59,109 nt of DNA from Lingula anatina (lineage: Eukaryota > Brachiopoda > Lingulata > Lingulida > Lingulidae), in the NCBI RefSeq assembly GCF_001039355.2, contig NW_019774624.1:288206-347314 (forward strand). Direction: 5' to 3'. Of the stretch, positions 33,532 to 44,996 are shown piece after piece. The first letter of the stretch is position 1. Each line of letters opens with the position of its first letter. The notes under the pieces are model-generated. The model saw nothing but the letters and a program-made list of their open reading frames with translations. It was not told the origin of the DNA and did no database searches. The position numbers were made by a program, and so were the translations under genes.

Positions 33532-35726
33532 ATGTCGAGAATGGAAGTTTTCCCAGTGCCAAGAAAATGTTATTTTTTGCTGTATCAGTGGTGTTTGGTC
33601 TCTGTCATTGTTAGTACTGGCGGATACAAGGCTCAGAGGTGCCCGGCGCCGTGTCATTGTGATTTTACGTCTTTGTCACTGGGAATTGTCAACTGCTCTT
33701 ACAGTCCAATCCGTGCCCTGTCCCTCGATATACTTATTCCACGTAACACAACTGTGCTGGATCTACGTTACACCGGTCTGACTGAGATCCCACCGCACGC
33801 ATTTAGTCAACTGGAGAATTTAAAAGTACTGTACGTCGGAGGGAACGATATTACACACTTTCATGAGGATAGTTTTGCAGGTTTATGGAATTTAGAACAC
33901 TTAGATTTGTCTCCACTTCATCCAGGCACAAATTTTGATTATGAAGCGTTCCCCGTGAACTTGTTCCACAATTTAACAATGTTAGAAGTTCTGATATTTG
34001 GAGAAATGAGCACCGGCGCGCTGGTGCAGCAGGATTATTTAGACCAAACAATAGCTCCCTTACATCGATTGCAACAGTTGTATATTCCAGGTCTACTTTG
34101 GCACAATTTGAGATTTGGTCCTGGTTACAGCAATCTCACGTCACTTCGAACTGTGATGTTCAAAGGAGATGGAAGTAAAACATACCTAAGAAGACGCGAT
34201 TTTGTCAATTTAAAAAATTGTCCTATCGAACGTCTGGCTTTCATAGGCTGTGGACTTAGCGGTGTAGAATACGGTACACTGTCTTCATTTCCTCAATTGA
34301 AAACACTGGACATTGAGGTTGCTAACTTTATCTCAGTGAGAGAGGTCGAGCAGTTTATCTGTGACCTCAAGAATACCTCAATAGAATCACTTCGCTTGTG
34401 CAACATATTTTCAAGACAACAAGGGAAAGCGCCGGTTTCACAGTGGGTTGTGTCTGCTAACACTTTTCACTGTTTGAAAAACACATCACTTAAGACGTTG
34501 GAATTATTGCGTGATAGAATTGAAGCGTTTGACTATCAAAATCTTCTTTTTCTGACTCATTTAGAATATGTAGATTTGTCTGGTAACAACCTTTTATTTT
34601 CCTTACAAAATGGTTCAGACATAAATGGTTGGCGTCCTATAGCCCGTACACTTCTATTACTTCCTAACTTAGTCTTTTTAAGGATTGACAACAATCTTCA
34701 TGACACAACTAAGGTGACTGCCCAAGATATTCCACCATACTCCTTTTGGTATGGCCGTCCAGAGGTACCTTTAGAACCAGCCAAACATGTAAGTCCTTTG
34801 CACAAAGTACATCAAGACCCCTTACACAACTTAGATTTACAGTACCCGATTTTGAAAGTTAGTTTGCCTGAAAATTTAGAATTTTGGTGTACCAGCTGGT
34901 GGGCTTCGCTTACTTATGATATTGTCAATTATGACACAGTCCAGGGGTCAATTCTATTCTCTCCAAACAAGCTTAGATATCTCAAATTAGAGGGCATACC
35001 ACTTAAAGCCCTTCCTTACGTCATTTATGGTTTAGATAGACTTGAGTTTCTGGATATTTCTCATGGTGGTTGGTACTTTGTTCCAAAAACTTTTTTCAAT
35101 AATTTCATCTCACTGATATACCTGTATTTGAAAGATAACAATTTAGGACCTTTGATTGCTAAAGGTGGTCTACATCCAATGCAACTCTCACATTTAGAAA
35201 TCCTCGATTTATCAGTGAACAAAATAAGCACAATACCAAAAGACTTTTTCCGCTATCTTGTATCCTTAAAACGACTGGACATCAGCGACAATCGGATATC
35301 AAAATTATCTTTTACCATGACAAATTTTCACTCCATAGAACTCATAGATATAAGCACTAATCAACTAACTACCTTGTCGACATCGGAGTTGGACTTCATT
35401 AGGAAGATGAATGCCAGTAGTTTGAATGTTACTTTGAACGTAATCAACAATCCCATGGACTGCAACGTTTGTGACGGGAGAGGATTTCTCCACTGGATTG
35501 TCTCTTCCAATATGACGATTATATTCTCCAACGACTCCACTTGCTACGTGAACGGATCTAAGACAAGCTTAGAGAGTAGCCTGAGAAGACTTGAGAGGGA
35601 ATGCGACAGCTCTCCACAGACGATCATTTCATCAAACCAGTGGCTTTCCTTGGGAGCATCTATTGGTAGCATATCTGCTGTTGCCTGTGGTCTTATAGTA
35701 GCTTACATTTACCGTTGGAATATTAA
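33532..35726 (+). CDS. TLR: TLR-E exon 1: Toll-like receptor ectodomain and membrane segment
   Basis: The ATG at 33532 (MSRMEVFPVPRK) follows a GATATAAAG box at 33515-33523. The spliced receptor is 902 residues. Signal peptide, LRRNT (CPAPCHC), LRRs, LRRCT (MDCNVCDGRGFLHW) and membrane segment are all intact. It differs from TLR-D by a few dozen residues. The exon ends ATT AA|GTAAGT, again with TAA in frame if unspliced. Confidence 0.93.
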
Positions 35727-36355
35727 GTAAGTTAAAGTACGAGTGTATGTTAAGGGGATAAAATTTCATGTTGATTAAAAATATCTAAAATGCGAACGAA
35801 ATACAATTTTACACAGTAAAGTTATATATTTGAGACTCAAGAAATAGCACAACTATTCTAATGTTCCCTTATATATGAACGACCACTTTTGCACTAAATG
35901 CTCATATTTCATTGGCACGATAAATTGGTATCAAAAAGGTGTGGTGACTGTAGCTACCTGATTCATAAGGCAAATTAGTGCTGATTACGGAATAAGACAA
36001 CATAGAAATACTTTCACACGTGGCACTTGTATAGAAACGGCTCTAAATTGTTTACAATACTGGCGTTGACAATACAATTAAAGCCGGTGTAACGAAACTG
36101 AGGGTCTATGTAACAGAAAGTTCACCCTCCATATAGTTATAATGGTTAGGGATAGTCTGACCTAAGTGGGTCAAAATCTAGGGCGAGGCTCACCTGCACA
36201 AATGAATAGGAAGCGGACTCTCTGTTATGGGGGACTCTCTGTCACGTTTCACCGGATATATTGGTGCCCAGTGCACACTGACTCTTTTCTTTCCGTAATC
36301 CTACTGTGGGTTTTAAGCAGACTAAAAAACTCAATGTGACTCTGCCAAAAACTTG

Positions 36356-36396
<41 letters not shown>

Positions 36397-36697
36397 AATA
36401 CTGGGTCAAAATTTTATTAAGACACCACAAAAATGAGCAACCTTTCAGAAGTACAATTAGACCCTTATAAACAGCTTAACTATCCATAAGAAATTGAATC
36501 AGCAAAAACCTTTACTTAGAATACAGAACTATAACAACCAGTTCACATGTGAAGTGACTTACATTTGAAAGGCCCCTATACTGTTTTTGAGACACCTTCG
36601 ATGTAACGCGCTATCGGGTATTTAGTAGCACAAGAAAAAATAAATCGGATATGTGTAGAAAATAAAGAAATCTTATTTTACTCCGTTAATATTTTAG
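35727..36697 (+). other. TLR-E intron (971 bp, phase 2)
   Basis: Near-identical to the TLR-D intron, with a poly-A of about 40 at 36356-36395 and the inverted-repeat element 36084-36255. Confidence 0.85.
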
Positions 36698-37211
36698 ATA
36701 CCGCTTCTTCCTTCTTCGCCGCCGTTTTCGAAAGAGAGGTGTCATTACTGCAACACCTGGTCACGTGTACGCCTCCTATGACGACAACGATTATTACTGG
36801 GTGACGCACGTGCTGTTGCGTCATCTAGAAGATGAGGATCAACTTGATGTCATCATAGATCAAAGAGATTTCATTGGTGGTGCTTCACTTTCCGAGGCCA
36901 TCGTAGAGGCTGTGGAAAACAGCAGGAAAACAGTACTTGTTCTGTCTGAGAGCTACGTTCTCAATCCTTGGTGTGAGTTTGAGTTTCAGATGTCCCTTGC
37001 TCGTAGTTATCAATCAGTAATCCCGGTTATGTTTCAGCCTGTGCCATTTGATGCTATGACGAAATCGCTGCGAAAGTACATTAGGGCAAGAGGGTATATA
37101 AAGTGGACTGACAACCCAGAAGGACAACGTTTGTTCTGGAATCGCCTCTCCGACGCAATATTTGATGTGAATAATCCACTTGAGCAAGTTGATGAAGACG
37201 AGATAACTTAA
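36698..37211 (+). CDS. TLR: TLR-E exon 2: TIR signalling domain
   Basis: A complete TIR domain: YASYDDND, RDFIGGASLSEAI with Gly at the BB-loop Pro position, and LFWNRLSDAIF. The tail is acidic (EQVDEDEIT) and the stop is TAA. The tail is the only part that differs noticeably among B, C and E. Confidence 0.93.
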
Positions 37212-38099
37212 CTTATGTGACTGAAGGTTTTGTTTTTTTGTACTGTTTTGATAACATGTACTTGTGGCTTATGTATTGTAGATCTGATCGAAAAACTGTG
37301 TGGATTTATTGAGCAAGTCAACCGGGAAATTAACAATATTACTGTTGTCGCATGAAGTGGCACCAACTTAAATGATCTAGTTGTTCATTAAGTTCCTACC
37401 AGACACTTGCGATCAGTAGATCGACTGTTACTTAAACCTGAAAGAAATGCGCCTTTAAACTCATGGGGACATCCCTTTTAAGTCAGCTGGTCCAGTGGGT
37501 ATATGCTACCAATTTAAATCCACTCAATTGAATTAACTCATAATTTTAAAAAGGAGTTCAAAACCTTTTCAGGAAATGTTATTAATTATTATCTTAATTG
37601 TAATTGGCTTTATGTTAGGATTTGGTAGTTTTTTTTTGTACTGTACATGAATCGACTGACAATTTTAAAAATGATTTTGACACATCTTTTTAGGAAATGT
37701 ATTTATTTATTATCTAAATAGTAATTGGCCTTATGTGAGGATTAGATTGTTTTTTAATCTACAATGTTAAGCTTTTTAAATATTTTTTACACATCTTGGT
37801 AATTATTATCTTAGGTTCTTGTTTTATGTAGAGTTTACTGAATATTTTAAATGGATTTTAGACATTAAGGATTATTATCATATATTATGTCTTTGTTGCA
37901 TCAATGGATATTTTAACCGAAATGAAGTAGAAATAAGTGCAACACTGTAGTCGTATGGACGTTTCTTGTGTCATTCTTTTCATTTTAATATTGTTAATAT
38001 GTAGTGTAAAGTTTAAATTGCTGGAAGAATCTTTAAAGCTGTTAAAGCGCCAATATTTGAACCAAACGTTTAACTTGAATACTAGTCCAATACGGTCCT
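37212..38099. other. TLR-E 3' flank with a degenerate ~121-bp tandem repeat
   Basis: AGGAAATGT-ATT...GTAATTGGC-TTATGT-AGGATT occurs at about 37571 and again at about 37692, with a third decayed part near 37790. No gene is seen. Confidence 0.5.
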
Positions 38100-38485
38100 C
38101 ACGGGCGGATCCAGAATTCTGATAAGGAAGTGGAGAAGAGGTCACAAAGAAAATAGTTTTGCATACTGAATTGCACAGTAGACGAAGACAATTTTACATT
38201 GTGAAAAATACAAAGGAGGTAATGTACAGGGTTTGAAAATTGTTTTGTTTTAAGGTGAGGGTGAAGGGTGTGAACTTCACAAATAATGTTGAGGACACGT
38301 CATCTTGAAATCAGAAGTTATCATAGTTCTAAAACCGTACAAAATGGCACCGTTCGACCTCTAAAATAAGAATTTTTTCGGAACCCTTCATCGGGTCCCG
38401 AACACCATGGCAAGGGAGTGGGGGGGGGGGGGGTCAACTTCGCATCCGCGGATCCCCCTTTCAAATAATCCTGGAACCGCCCCTA
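38100..38485. mobile_element. Non-autonomous DNA transposon related to 17381-17548
   Basis: The ends CACGGGCGGATCCAG and CTGGAACCGCCCCTA are inverted versions of the CAGGGGCGG-TCCAG terminus. The interior, with a poly-G at about 38418, is not coding. Confidence 0.55.
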
Positions 38486-40309
38486 ATCCCCTCCCTATCA
38501 GGAGGCTCCCATAGAAGTCTCAGTACGTTTCTTATCCTGGTCATATGCTGGATCCTTGGGTGCAGACTGAGAGCTTGGATAGTTTTTGATCATACACATA
38601 TAAAATCAGAAATAAGAGAAAAAGGTAAAAACAGACCATGTTAATAAGTATGTTAACGAGCTCGACTAATCCCACTTTTTGGATTTTTTTCAAATAAAAA
38701 TGGCTACTTTTAAATTCAGTAACTATGCGCAACAAACATCAAATATCTTATACAAAGGAAATCGAAATGGTTAACCAACTCTGGTTTCAAAGAGTTAAAC
38801 AACGTAATTTCTGGCTTAATGAAAATCCCCCCCCCCCCCCCCCCGAAAAAAAATTGAGTGTCAAGGCTACCCATAGTTTTAATTTTACTATTACTATGCA
38901 ACTAATCATTTTGCAAATTGGAGATATGAGTAGTAAAACATTGGCCTACCAATATAGGCCTAATCATTGAAGTAATCCAACACTTTTAATATTTTAATGT
39001 GGCTCCTAAGTGACGATACATTTTTTTTACCAAGCGGTTGACATAGAAGGGAGTTTTGACCCGCCGAATTGCCAGAAGGTTGGGTTTTTCCTAAGAACAA
39101 TTCACAGTGTTAGACAACATCATAACCAAACAGGCACATGGGTAAAATTGCCTGGGTAGGGCCGACCGAAAGAAACCACACCCCGAGGAGAGAGAGAGAG
39201 TGTTGATACGCCTTCCTCGCAGAAAACGTTTCATGACTTTTGAGGAACTCGGCTGCAACAATTAACAAGAAACGGACACACCATGTCTCTGAGTATACCG
39301 TCAGAAGACGTCTCCACCATCGCCGTTATTTCAGCAGGGTTAATTTCTGTTAGGAGACCAGTGACCACTGCCAGTAATCGTCTACGGAGTCAGATGTACT
39401 GGAACTCTGGCATGGACACCAGCCAATAGCTGGGCATTTCAAGTATACCGTTCGGGTGAAAGCAGGTGAAGCGTTGTCAGAATTTATGGAATCTGGAGAA
39501 CAGCTGCTAAATGTACCTTACCAATTGTCTGCCTCTGGTCGACAGGCCCACCCCACCTACTGTAAGTAATGGGTAGGATGTTTTGGCTACTTTTGTGCAG
39601 GCGAGCTGGCAGTGGTTAACGGGAACCTTAGTACAGGCCCTTGCATCCATGCAAGTACTGGAAAGGAAGCTCTGTCGATAATATCTTTGGGAACTCTGAT
39701 CATCCATTTCTGTTTCACCATGATACTCCACATATAACCAATGCAACAGAGAGCCGATCCAGACCCTCTAATTGCAGCTCAATCCCTAGATGAGAATCTC
39801 ATTAAGAATGTGTAGGATATCCCTGGAAATGGATAACTGACCAAACAAAAATGATTTGATTCTATCTTAATTTGCACAGTATGTGAAAAGCCATCACTGT
39901 GCAAACTTTTCAGATTTTTTGACTCCATGCACAGACGCGGCAGATGCGTCCTCCAATCCTGACGATTGGAGGACGTATTAACCTATATGAAATACTAAAA
40001 TGTGACTTTAATTTTTACTATGGTTAGTTTATCAATTGGTTGTAAAATTTGTAAAATTTCTAGAAGTTTAATAAAGAACATCGGTTCATTACATGCTTTC
40101 CTGTATCACTTCACGCATTGCATTAGAGTGACACTTTTTTTGCTCGGGGAGTAAATGTGCGACTGTGTAGATCTGAGAGGGTCCATTTCTCATTGGGATG
40201 TAAACATACACGAGCGGACTTCGGTCTCGGTTCGCACAGGACATTTCGACTCTTCGACATTGAAAAATGAATGTACTGAGTGAAACAAAGCATCTTGCAA
40301 AAGGTAAAC

Positions 40310-40310
<1 letters not shown>
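38486..40310. other. Intergenic, no recognised gene
   Basis: Contains a poly-C at 38827-38844, a GA tract near 39188, and a GC-richer stretch at 39280-39950 with no convincing protein. A hairpin at 39947-39975 follows it. Confidence 0.4.
39947..39975. repeat. Perfect 12-bp-arm hairpin, 5-base loop
   Basis: CGTCCTCCAATC and GATTGGAGGACG around CTGAC. It lies at the right edge of the GC-richer stretch. It is not followed by a T run, and the function is unknown. Confidence 0.7.

Positions 40311-40313
<3 letters not shown>

Positions 40314-40354
<41 letters not shown>
40314..40354. repeat. (TA)n microsatellite
   Basis: About 20 TA units. Confidence 0.9.
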
Positions 40355-40357
<3 letters not shown>

Positions 40358-40369
40358 AATAACTCTGTG

Positions 40370-40530
40370 GGTCAGGCCCGTAGCCAGCAATTTCAAAAGG
40401 GGGGGGGGGTCGCTTTCTGAAAAAGTGGACCTTTTTCCATAAAAACTTCATGTACCTAGATCAAATTTTACCCAGAGTGGACCTTTTCCCAGGAAAAAGG
40501 GCGGTTCTTTCGAACCCCCCGAACCCCCCC
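40370..40530 (+). repeat. Dispersed repeat family R1, copy 2
   Basis: Begins GTCAGGCCCGTAGCCAGCAA and ends in a C-rich tract. It matches 1318-1510 and, inverted, 41258-41430. It lies just upstream of GSTO. Confidence 0.75.
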
Positions 40531-40644
40531 CTGGGGGTTAACTGCTAAAGGTTGCGAAATCTCTAAGAGTTTTGCTTCGGCATGTTGCTTAATTTCACTT
40601 TTCGACTGTTCAGTGCTACAATGTACTCACTCACCTCACGCAGG

Positions 40645-40653
40645 TATATTTAA
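40645..40653 (+). promoter_or_regulatory. Candidate TATA element of GSTO (TATATTTAA)
   Basis: TATATTTAAGG lies about 125-165 bases ahead of the two candidate first exons. Motif-level support only. Confidence 0.3.
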
Positions 40654-40776
40654 GGACTCCACAGTTCACTCTGTACGTGTTACCTCAGTTTTTGGTCGTT
40701 CTTTGGGTGGTTTTAAGCAGTGAAGATGGGGTGAAGGTGATTGCTGAGCGTGGAGAGGACTTGGAAGGGAGTTATT

Positions 40777-43700
40777 ATGGGTAGGAGCACGATCGACTGT
40801 CGCCTTGATGCATGGGTAATTTAAAGTACGTAGTAAATATATACTTGCCGAATAGTAAAAAGCAGTTGTATTCAAATTATTTGAAAAAGTCATCATTTTA
40901 TGCTTTCACGCTGCTAATGAAAGCCCTATGGTATGAACATGCAAAAGGCCAAAGTTTTAATTGCAGAGGGAAACGTTTTCCAAGGCACAATAGGGCAAAG
41001 TAACAGCTTGCATGACCGCTCCCCTTCCTTCACCTGACTGTATTTCCTTTCACTACTTTCAGTGTTGTATATATATATATGTACAGGTTTTGTTACAACT
41101 TTGTGGACTATAAAACATGCTAACAAATGACATGTAGCTCTGATTTAAAAGAAAGAAAGTATACACCTCTGTAATACACACTTGTCTTTTTTCTCAATTA
41201 CTATAATAGTAGGCATATTAAACTGTACTCAGTATATAAAATGTTATTTATTTAGCAGGCCTACAACCAGGGGTGACATGTGGCTAGGGGGTTCCAAACA
41301 ACTGCCCTTTTTGCAGGGAAAAGCTAGGTCTGTCCTTGATCTAGATACACACAAGTTTCATGGTAAAATATCCCTTATTTCAGAAAATACTCTGCCACTT
41401 TAATATTGCTGGCCATGGGCTTGACAAGAGTACTAGATACTAACCTATCATATGTTCAACAATCCACAGAAGAATCCCCTAGTTAAATTTGTACTTCTGT
41501 CACAGCAGATAAGGCAGGTCAAAAAGTAATGCTACCATATCCACTGCTAGAAGACCAAGAAGTTACTCATGAACTAAATAAGTGGAGCAAATACCGGTAC
41601 CAAAGACAAACCACCAGTTCAAGGGAGATGGTGTAATTTGCTGAGCTTGATTATGTGCACATTAAGTCAAACAATTAATTCTTGAAGATTAATTTAATTC
41701 AAAAATAAAATTCCATAATTTAAATTAATTGTATTGTATTGTATTGTATTTTGCCTAATTGTTGTAGGTCCATACTCTCAGGGTGTTTTCTAGCTAGTAT
41801 CACAACTTATGATTATAATAATGATAATAGTACATAGTATTACAATTTCAGGCTCAGCATTACCTCCACTGACTCCAGGAAGACTGAGGCTGTATAGTAT
41901 GAAATTTTGCCCCTTTGCACAGCGAACAAGACTGGTTCTGGTACATAAGAACATCCCGTAAGGCAAAATGAATTGTTTAAAGGCATGCAATTTAAACCTT
42001 TATATAACACAAAATGAAAATAAAAAATCCTGGCAGTTTCTGCAATTTTTTCTTTGTCACCAAAATATACTACCTTAGACATTAAGAACATTAACATCTT
42101 TAATTAAGCCTGTTTTCGAGTTCTAAGTTTTGCTGCCATAAGAGAACTTTGTGTGGCTCAATCGAAAACTGTAGACATTTGTAACCTTTTTAGACCAATA
42201 GTTACTATGTTATACTATTGTAGAAAACCCAGAAGTTTGGTCCAAAAGTTCACAACGACTGAAAAAAAATTAAGAAACAGGGACCCAGTATATTTTGACA
42301 TTTCACTGAAATTGACTTATGCTATACTGATATGATCATTATTTTGCTTCAGCCATGAAGTGATTAATGTCAACTTGAAGCACAAACCCAAGTGGTTGTT
42401 TGAAAAGAATCCAAAAGGACTGGTGCCAATACTGGAGCAAGACAACAGGATTGTGTTCGAGTCTTTGATATGTGATGAATACCTAGAGGACATGTACCCA
42501 GAGAAGCCTCTCAGACCCAGTGATCCATATATTAAGGCCAGGCAGAACATTTTGGAAGGTTACTTTGAGCAGGTAAATCAAATACTGGGTAGCGCAGCAC
42601 TCATGCAGTTGGCTTTGTTATTAATTAGAACTTTCTCTGATCAGTTCTACAGGGTGGTCCATAAATATGATCTATTTTACTTTCCATCTCAGTTTAAATG
42701 GGCATACAAAGAGGCTTTAGTTGGAAATGATACACAAAAACAGGGCTTTCAAAACATCAAACACTCCAAATAAACAAGATCTATTTCAAATTCAACATCA
42801 GACACGCACCCAGTCTGAGAAAAAAAAAAAAGGAACTAGAAATCACATTTACACCCCCACATCTAATGGTGATGATTATATAAGACAAATGATTTTAGAC
42901 ACCATACTTGTGTCATCTCAACAACTATGATATAGCACTCTTCCTCAGTTTGTATGCCCCTTTAAAATACATGTGTAGGTCGTTTGTTTATAGACCACCC
43001 TGTATAGTATGTAATGAAGCCTGTATTTCTGATCTCATGGGAGATCTCACAGTAGACCAATCCCCCTCTTAGCTCTTAGCTCTGGAAGCATAGGTATATA
43101 GGTTCAACAAAACATGACAAACTAGAAAAGCACTCAGAGAGCGCAGACCTCTGCCAAGGCAGCAATTTTTGATTATTATTGATTATTGATTGATTATTGA
43201 TCCGGATCACCACCAAAAACTAATCATCTCTTCCTTGGCCCACTTCTGACAGTTCCTGAAAATTACATCAAAATCGGTCCATAACTTTTTGAGACAAACA
43301 AACAGGGGTGAAAACATAACCTCCTAGGCGGAAGTAATCATTGTAATACTGTCACTGTGTCCTACATGCATCTGTTATTATCATAAGTGAAATTGTCCTC
43401 GTCTATTATTTTACCTTTGTTTTGAGAAGGCAAGCAAGTTTTTGCCCTTTTGCCCCGTCCCAACACATACCTCCAAAAACGATATCTGTATCTGACAGCT
43501 AGGGTGCTTTCCCAGAGATTAAGATCGATCTAAAGATTAAGATTTAGATCGACCTAACTCCCTGGGGGTTTACGCTAAATTGCAGTCAGCCGAGCGGGCA
43601 CTGTAGTTAATTACCCCCTTACAGCTTTTAGTAGGCGGGACAGACGCTTAAGCTGGCCAAGCTGACAGTAATCTAGTGAGACTCTCCACAGGGATAGATC

Positions 43701-44449
43701 GATCTAAAAATCTATGGAAATGGGGTGTTAGTGTTTATCACCATTTTCCTGCGACAACTTCAGATGTCTCACATGCCTTTTTTTTGCCATTCCAGATCTG
43801 AGCCTTTACCTTGAAGTCCTGTCACATGCTATATATCTTTTGTATATTTTTACAGGTCCTTCGTAGCCTGTACAGCACTATGTTTACAAGGAACCCTGAG
43901 AAGAAACTGAGGGGAAGGGAAAATTTACTGAAATCCCTGGAGATATATGAAACTGAACTGGAGGGGAAATTCTATGGAGGTATAAGTCTGAACTGAGAGT
44001 CAAGTTGGTAAATGTGGGCATGAATTGACTTGGTATCACCAATAGCCATGACATGGATTGACTTTTTAGACTTTGTTGTTGGAGCAGTGTAATAGGACTT
44101 CACAGAACTCTGAGTTTTGTTGTTTTTTATTGAAAAATGTTTTTGTAACCTTTTTGATATTTTTTCCAATGATTTTGACCACTTTTGACCATTTCTAGGT
44201 GATGAAGTTGGCATGCTGGACTTTCACTTGTGGCCATGGATAGAGCGTATCTACACCATATCACACATCACAGGGCTGGAATTTTCTGTGGAAAAATTTC
44301 CCAAGATGAATGCTTGGATCCAAAGGATGTACCAAACACCAGCAGTCAAAGCCACAGCTCTGCCAGGAGAGGTACATGCTGCCTTTTTGAAGTCATTAAT
44401 GGACAGATCGCCTAACTATGAGATAGAGGTGCCAGCTTCCCGACTGTGA
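40777..44449 (+). CDS. GSTO: Glutathione S-transferase omega
   Basis: The coding exons are a 4-base first exon (ATGG at 40777-40780 or 40812-40815), then 41852-41957, 42353-42572, 43856-43979 and 44199-44449. They total 705 bases, 234 residues, with all phases consistent. The thioredoxin-fold N-terminal domain has [19 protein letters not shown], with Cys of CPFAQ as the active-site residue typical of omega GSTs. Next come [26 protein letters not shown] (the cis-Pro region) and [17 protein letters not shown]. The C-terminal helical domain has [20 protein letters not shown]. Omega GSTs are cytosolic and carry out thioltransferase and dehydroascorbate-reductase reactions with glutathione. Both candidate first exons read ATG G|GT, so the true start needs a transcript. 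Confidence 0.92.
41258..41430 (-). repeat. Dispersed repeat family R1, copy 3 (inverted)
   Basis: On the minus strand it reads GTCAAGCCCATGGCCAGCAA and continues like copies 1 and 2. It lies in the first intron of GSTO. Confidence 0.65.
42648..43004. mobile_element. Tc1/mariner-like MITE in a GSTO intron
   Basis: TACAGGGTGGTC at the left and GACCACCCTGTA at the right form terminal inverted repeats continuing to CATAAA/TTTATA, with TA at both ends as expected for a TA target duplication. The interior (about 355 bp) has no transposase. Confidence 0.7.
43131..43340 (+). repeat. Dispersed repeat family R2, copy 2
   Basis: Runs from GAGCGCAGACCTCTGCCAAGG to CCTCCTAGGCGGAAGTAATC and includes GATCCGGATCACCACCAAAA. 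It is the same family as 1915-2142. It sits in the same GSTO intron as the MITE. Confidence 0.7.
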
Positions 44450-44864
44450 TGAACGAGGCAGATGTCAGCCATAATTGGTTGTATGCAGTGCTCTTTTTCT
44501 CCACCTTGCACTGGAAAGACTGTCTACAGAGAGTAGAAATTTAAGTTTAATGTGAGTAAAAAGTTGCATTGTTCACTTTTTACATATTAAATTGTGGGAT
44601 GAAAAAAGGATCATTGCATACAACCTCAACTTGATTTACATCGAGGTGAACTTATCCAAGACTGCAATTTTGTGTAATACAATACGCATAGGGGCATTGG
44701 CTAAATTGCTAAATAAATGGCTGCATTGGAGCTTGCACGCACATATTTTAAAAATGAAATTGACCAATGGTTTATAAGGCAAAAAGAGATGAACTATGGG
44801 CGTGAAAGTCTCCATAAAATGGAGAGTCAGTAACAGAGCATGTTTTCAAAACTTTGCTGCTGTG

Positions 44865-44996
44865 ACAGGAATGGTAGTCTTAAAATTGGAAGTACAGGGT
44901 CCCATATTATTAGTACAGGTTAGTATATGGGACGAATGTCACCTGTACAAAGTAATGGGGAACGGGCTATGGTTTTTAGCAGACTACCATTCCTGT
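44865..44996. mobile_element. 132-bp MITE with ACAGGAATGGTAGTCT ends, downstream of GSTO
   Basis: The 16-base ends are perfect inverted repeats. The middle has further inverted pieces (GTCCCATAT / ATATGGGAC). It probably lies in the GSTO 3' untranslated region or just beyond. Confidence 0.7.

Noticed and set aside
38566-38970. Short frames around the poly-C at 38827
   Set aside because: Driven by the homopolymer and AT-rich flank; no splice or domain support.
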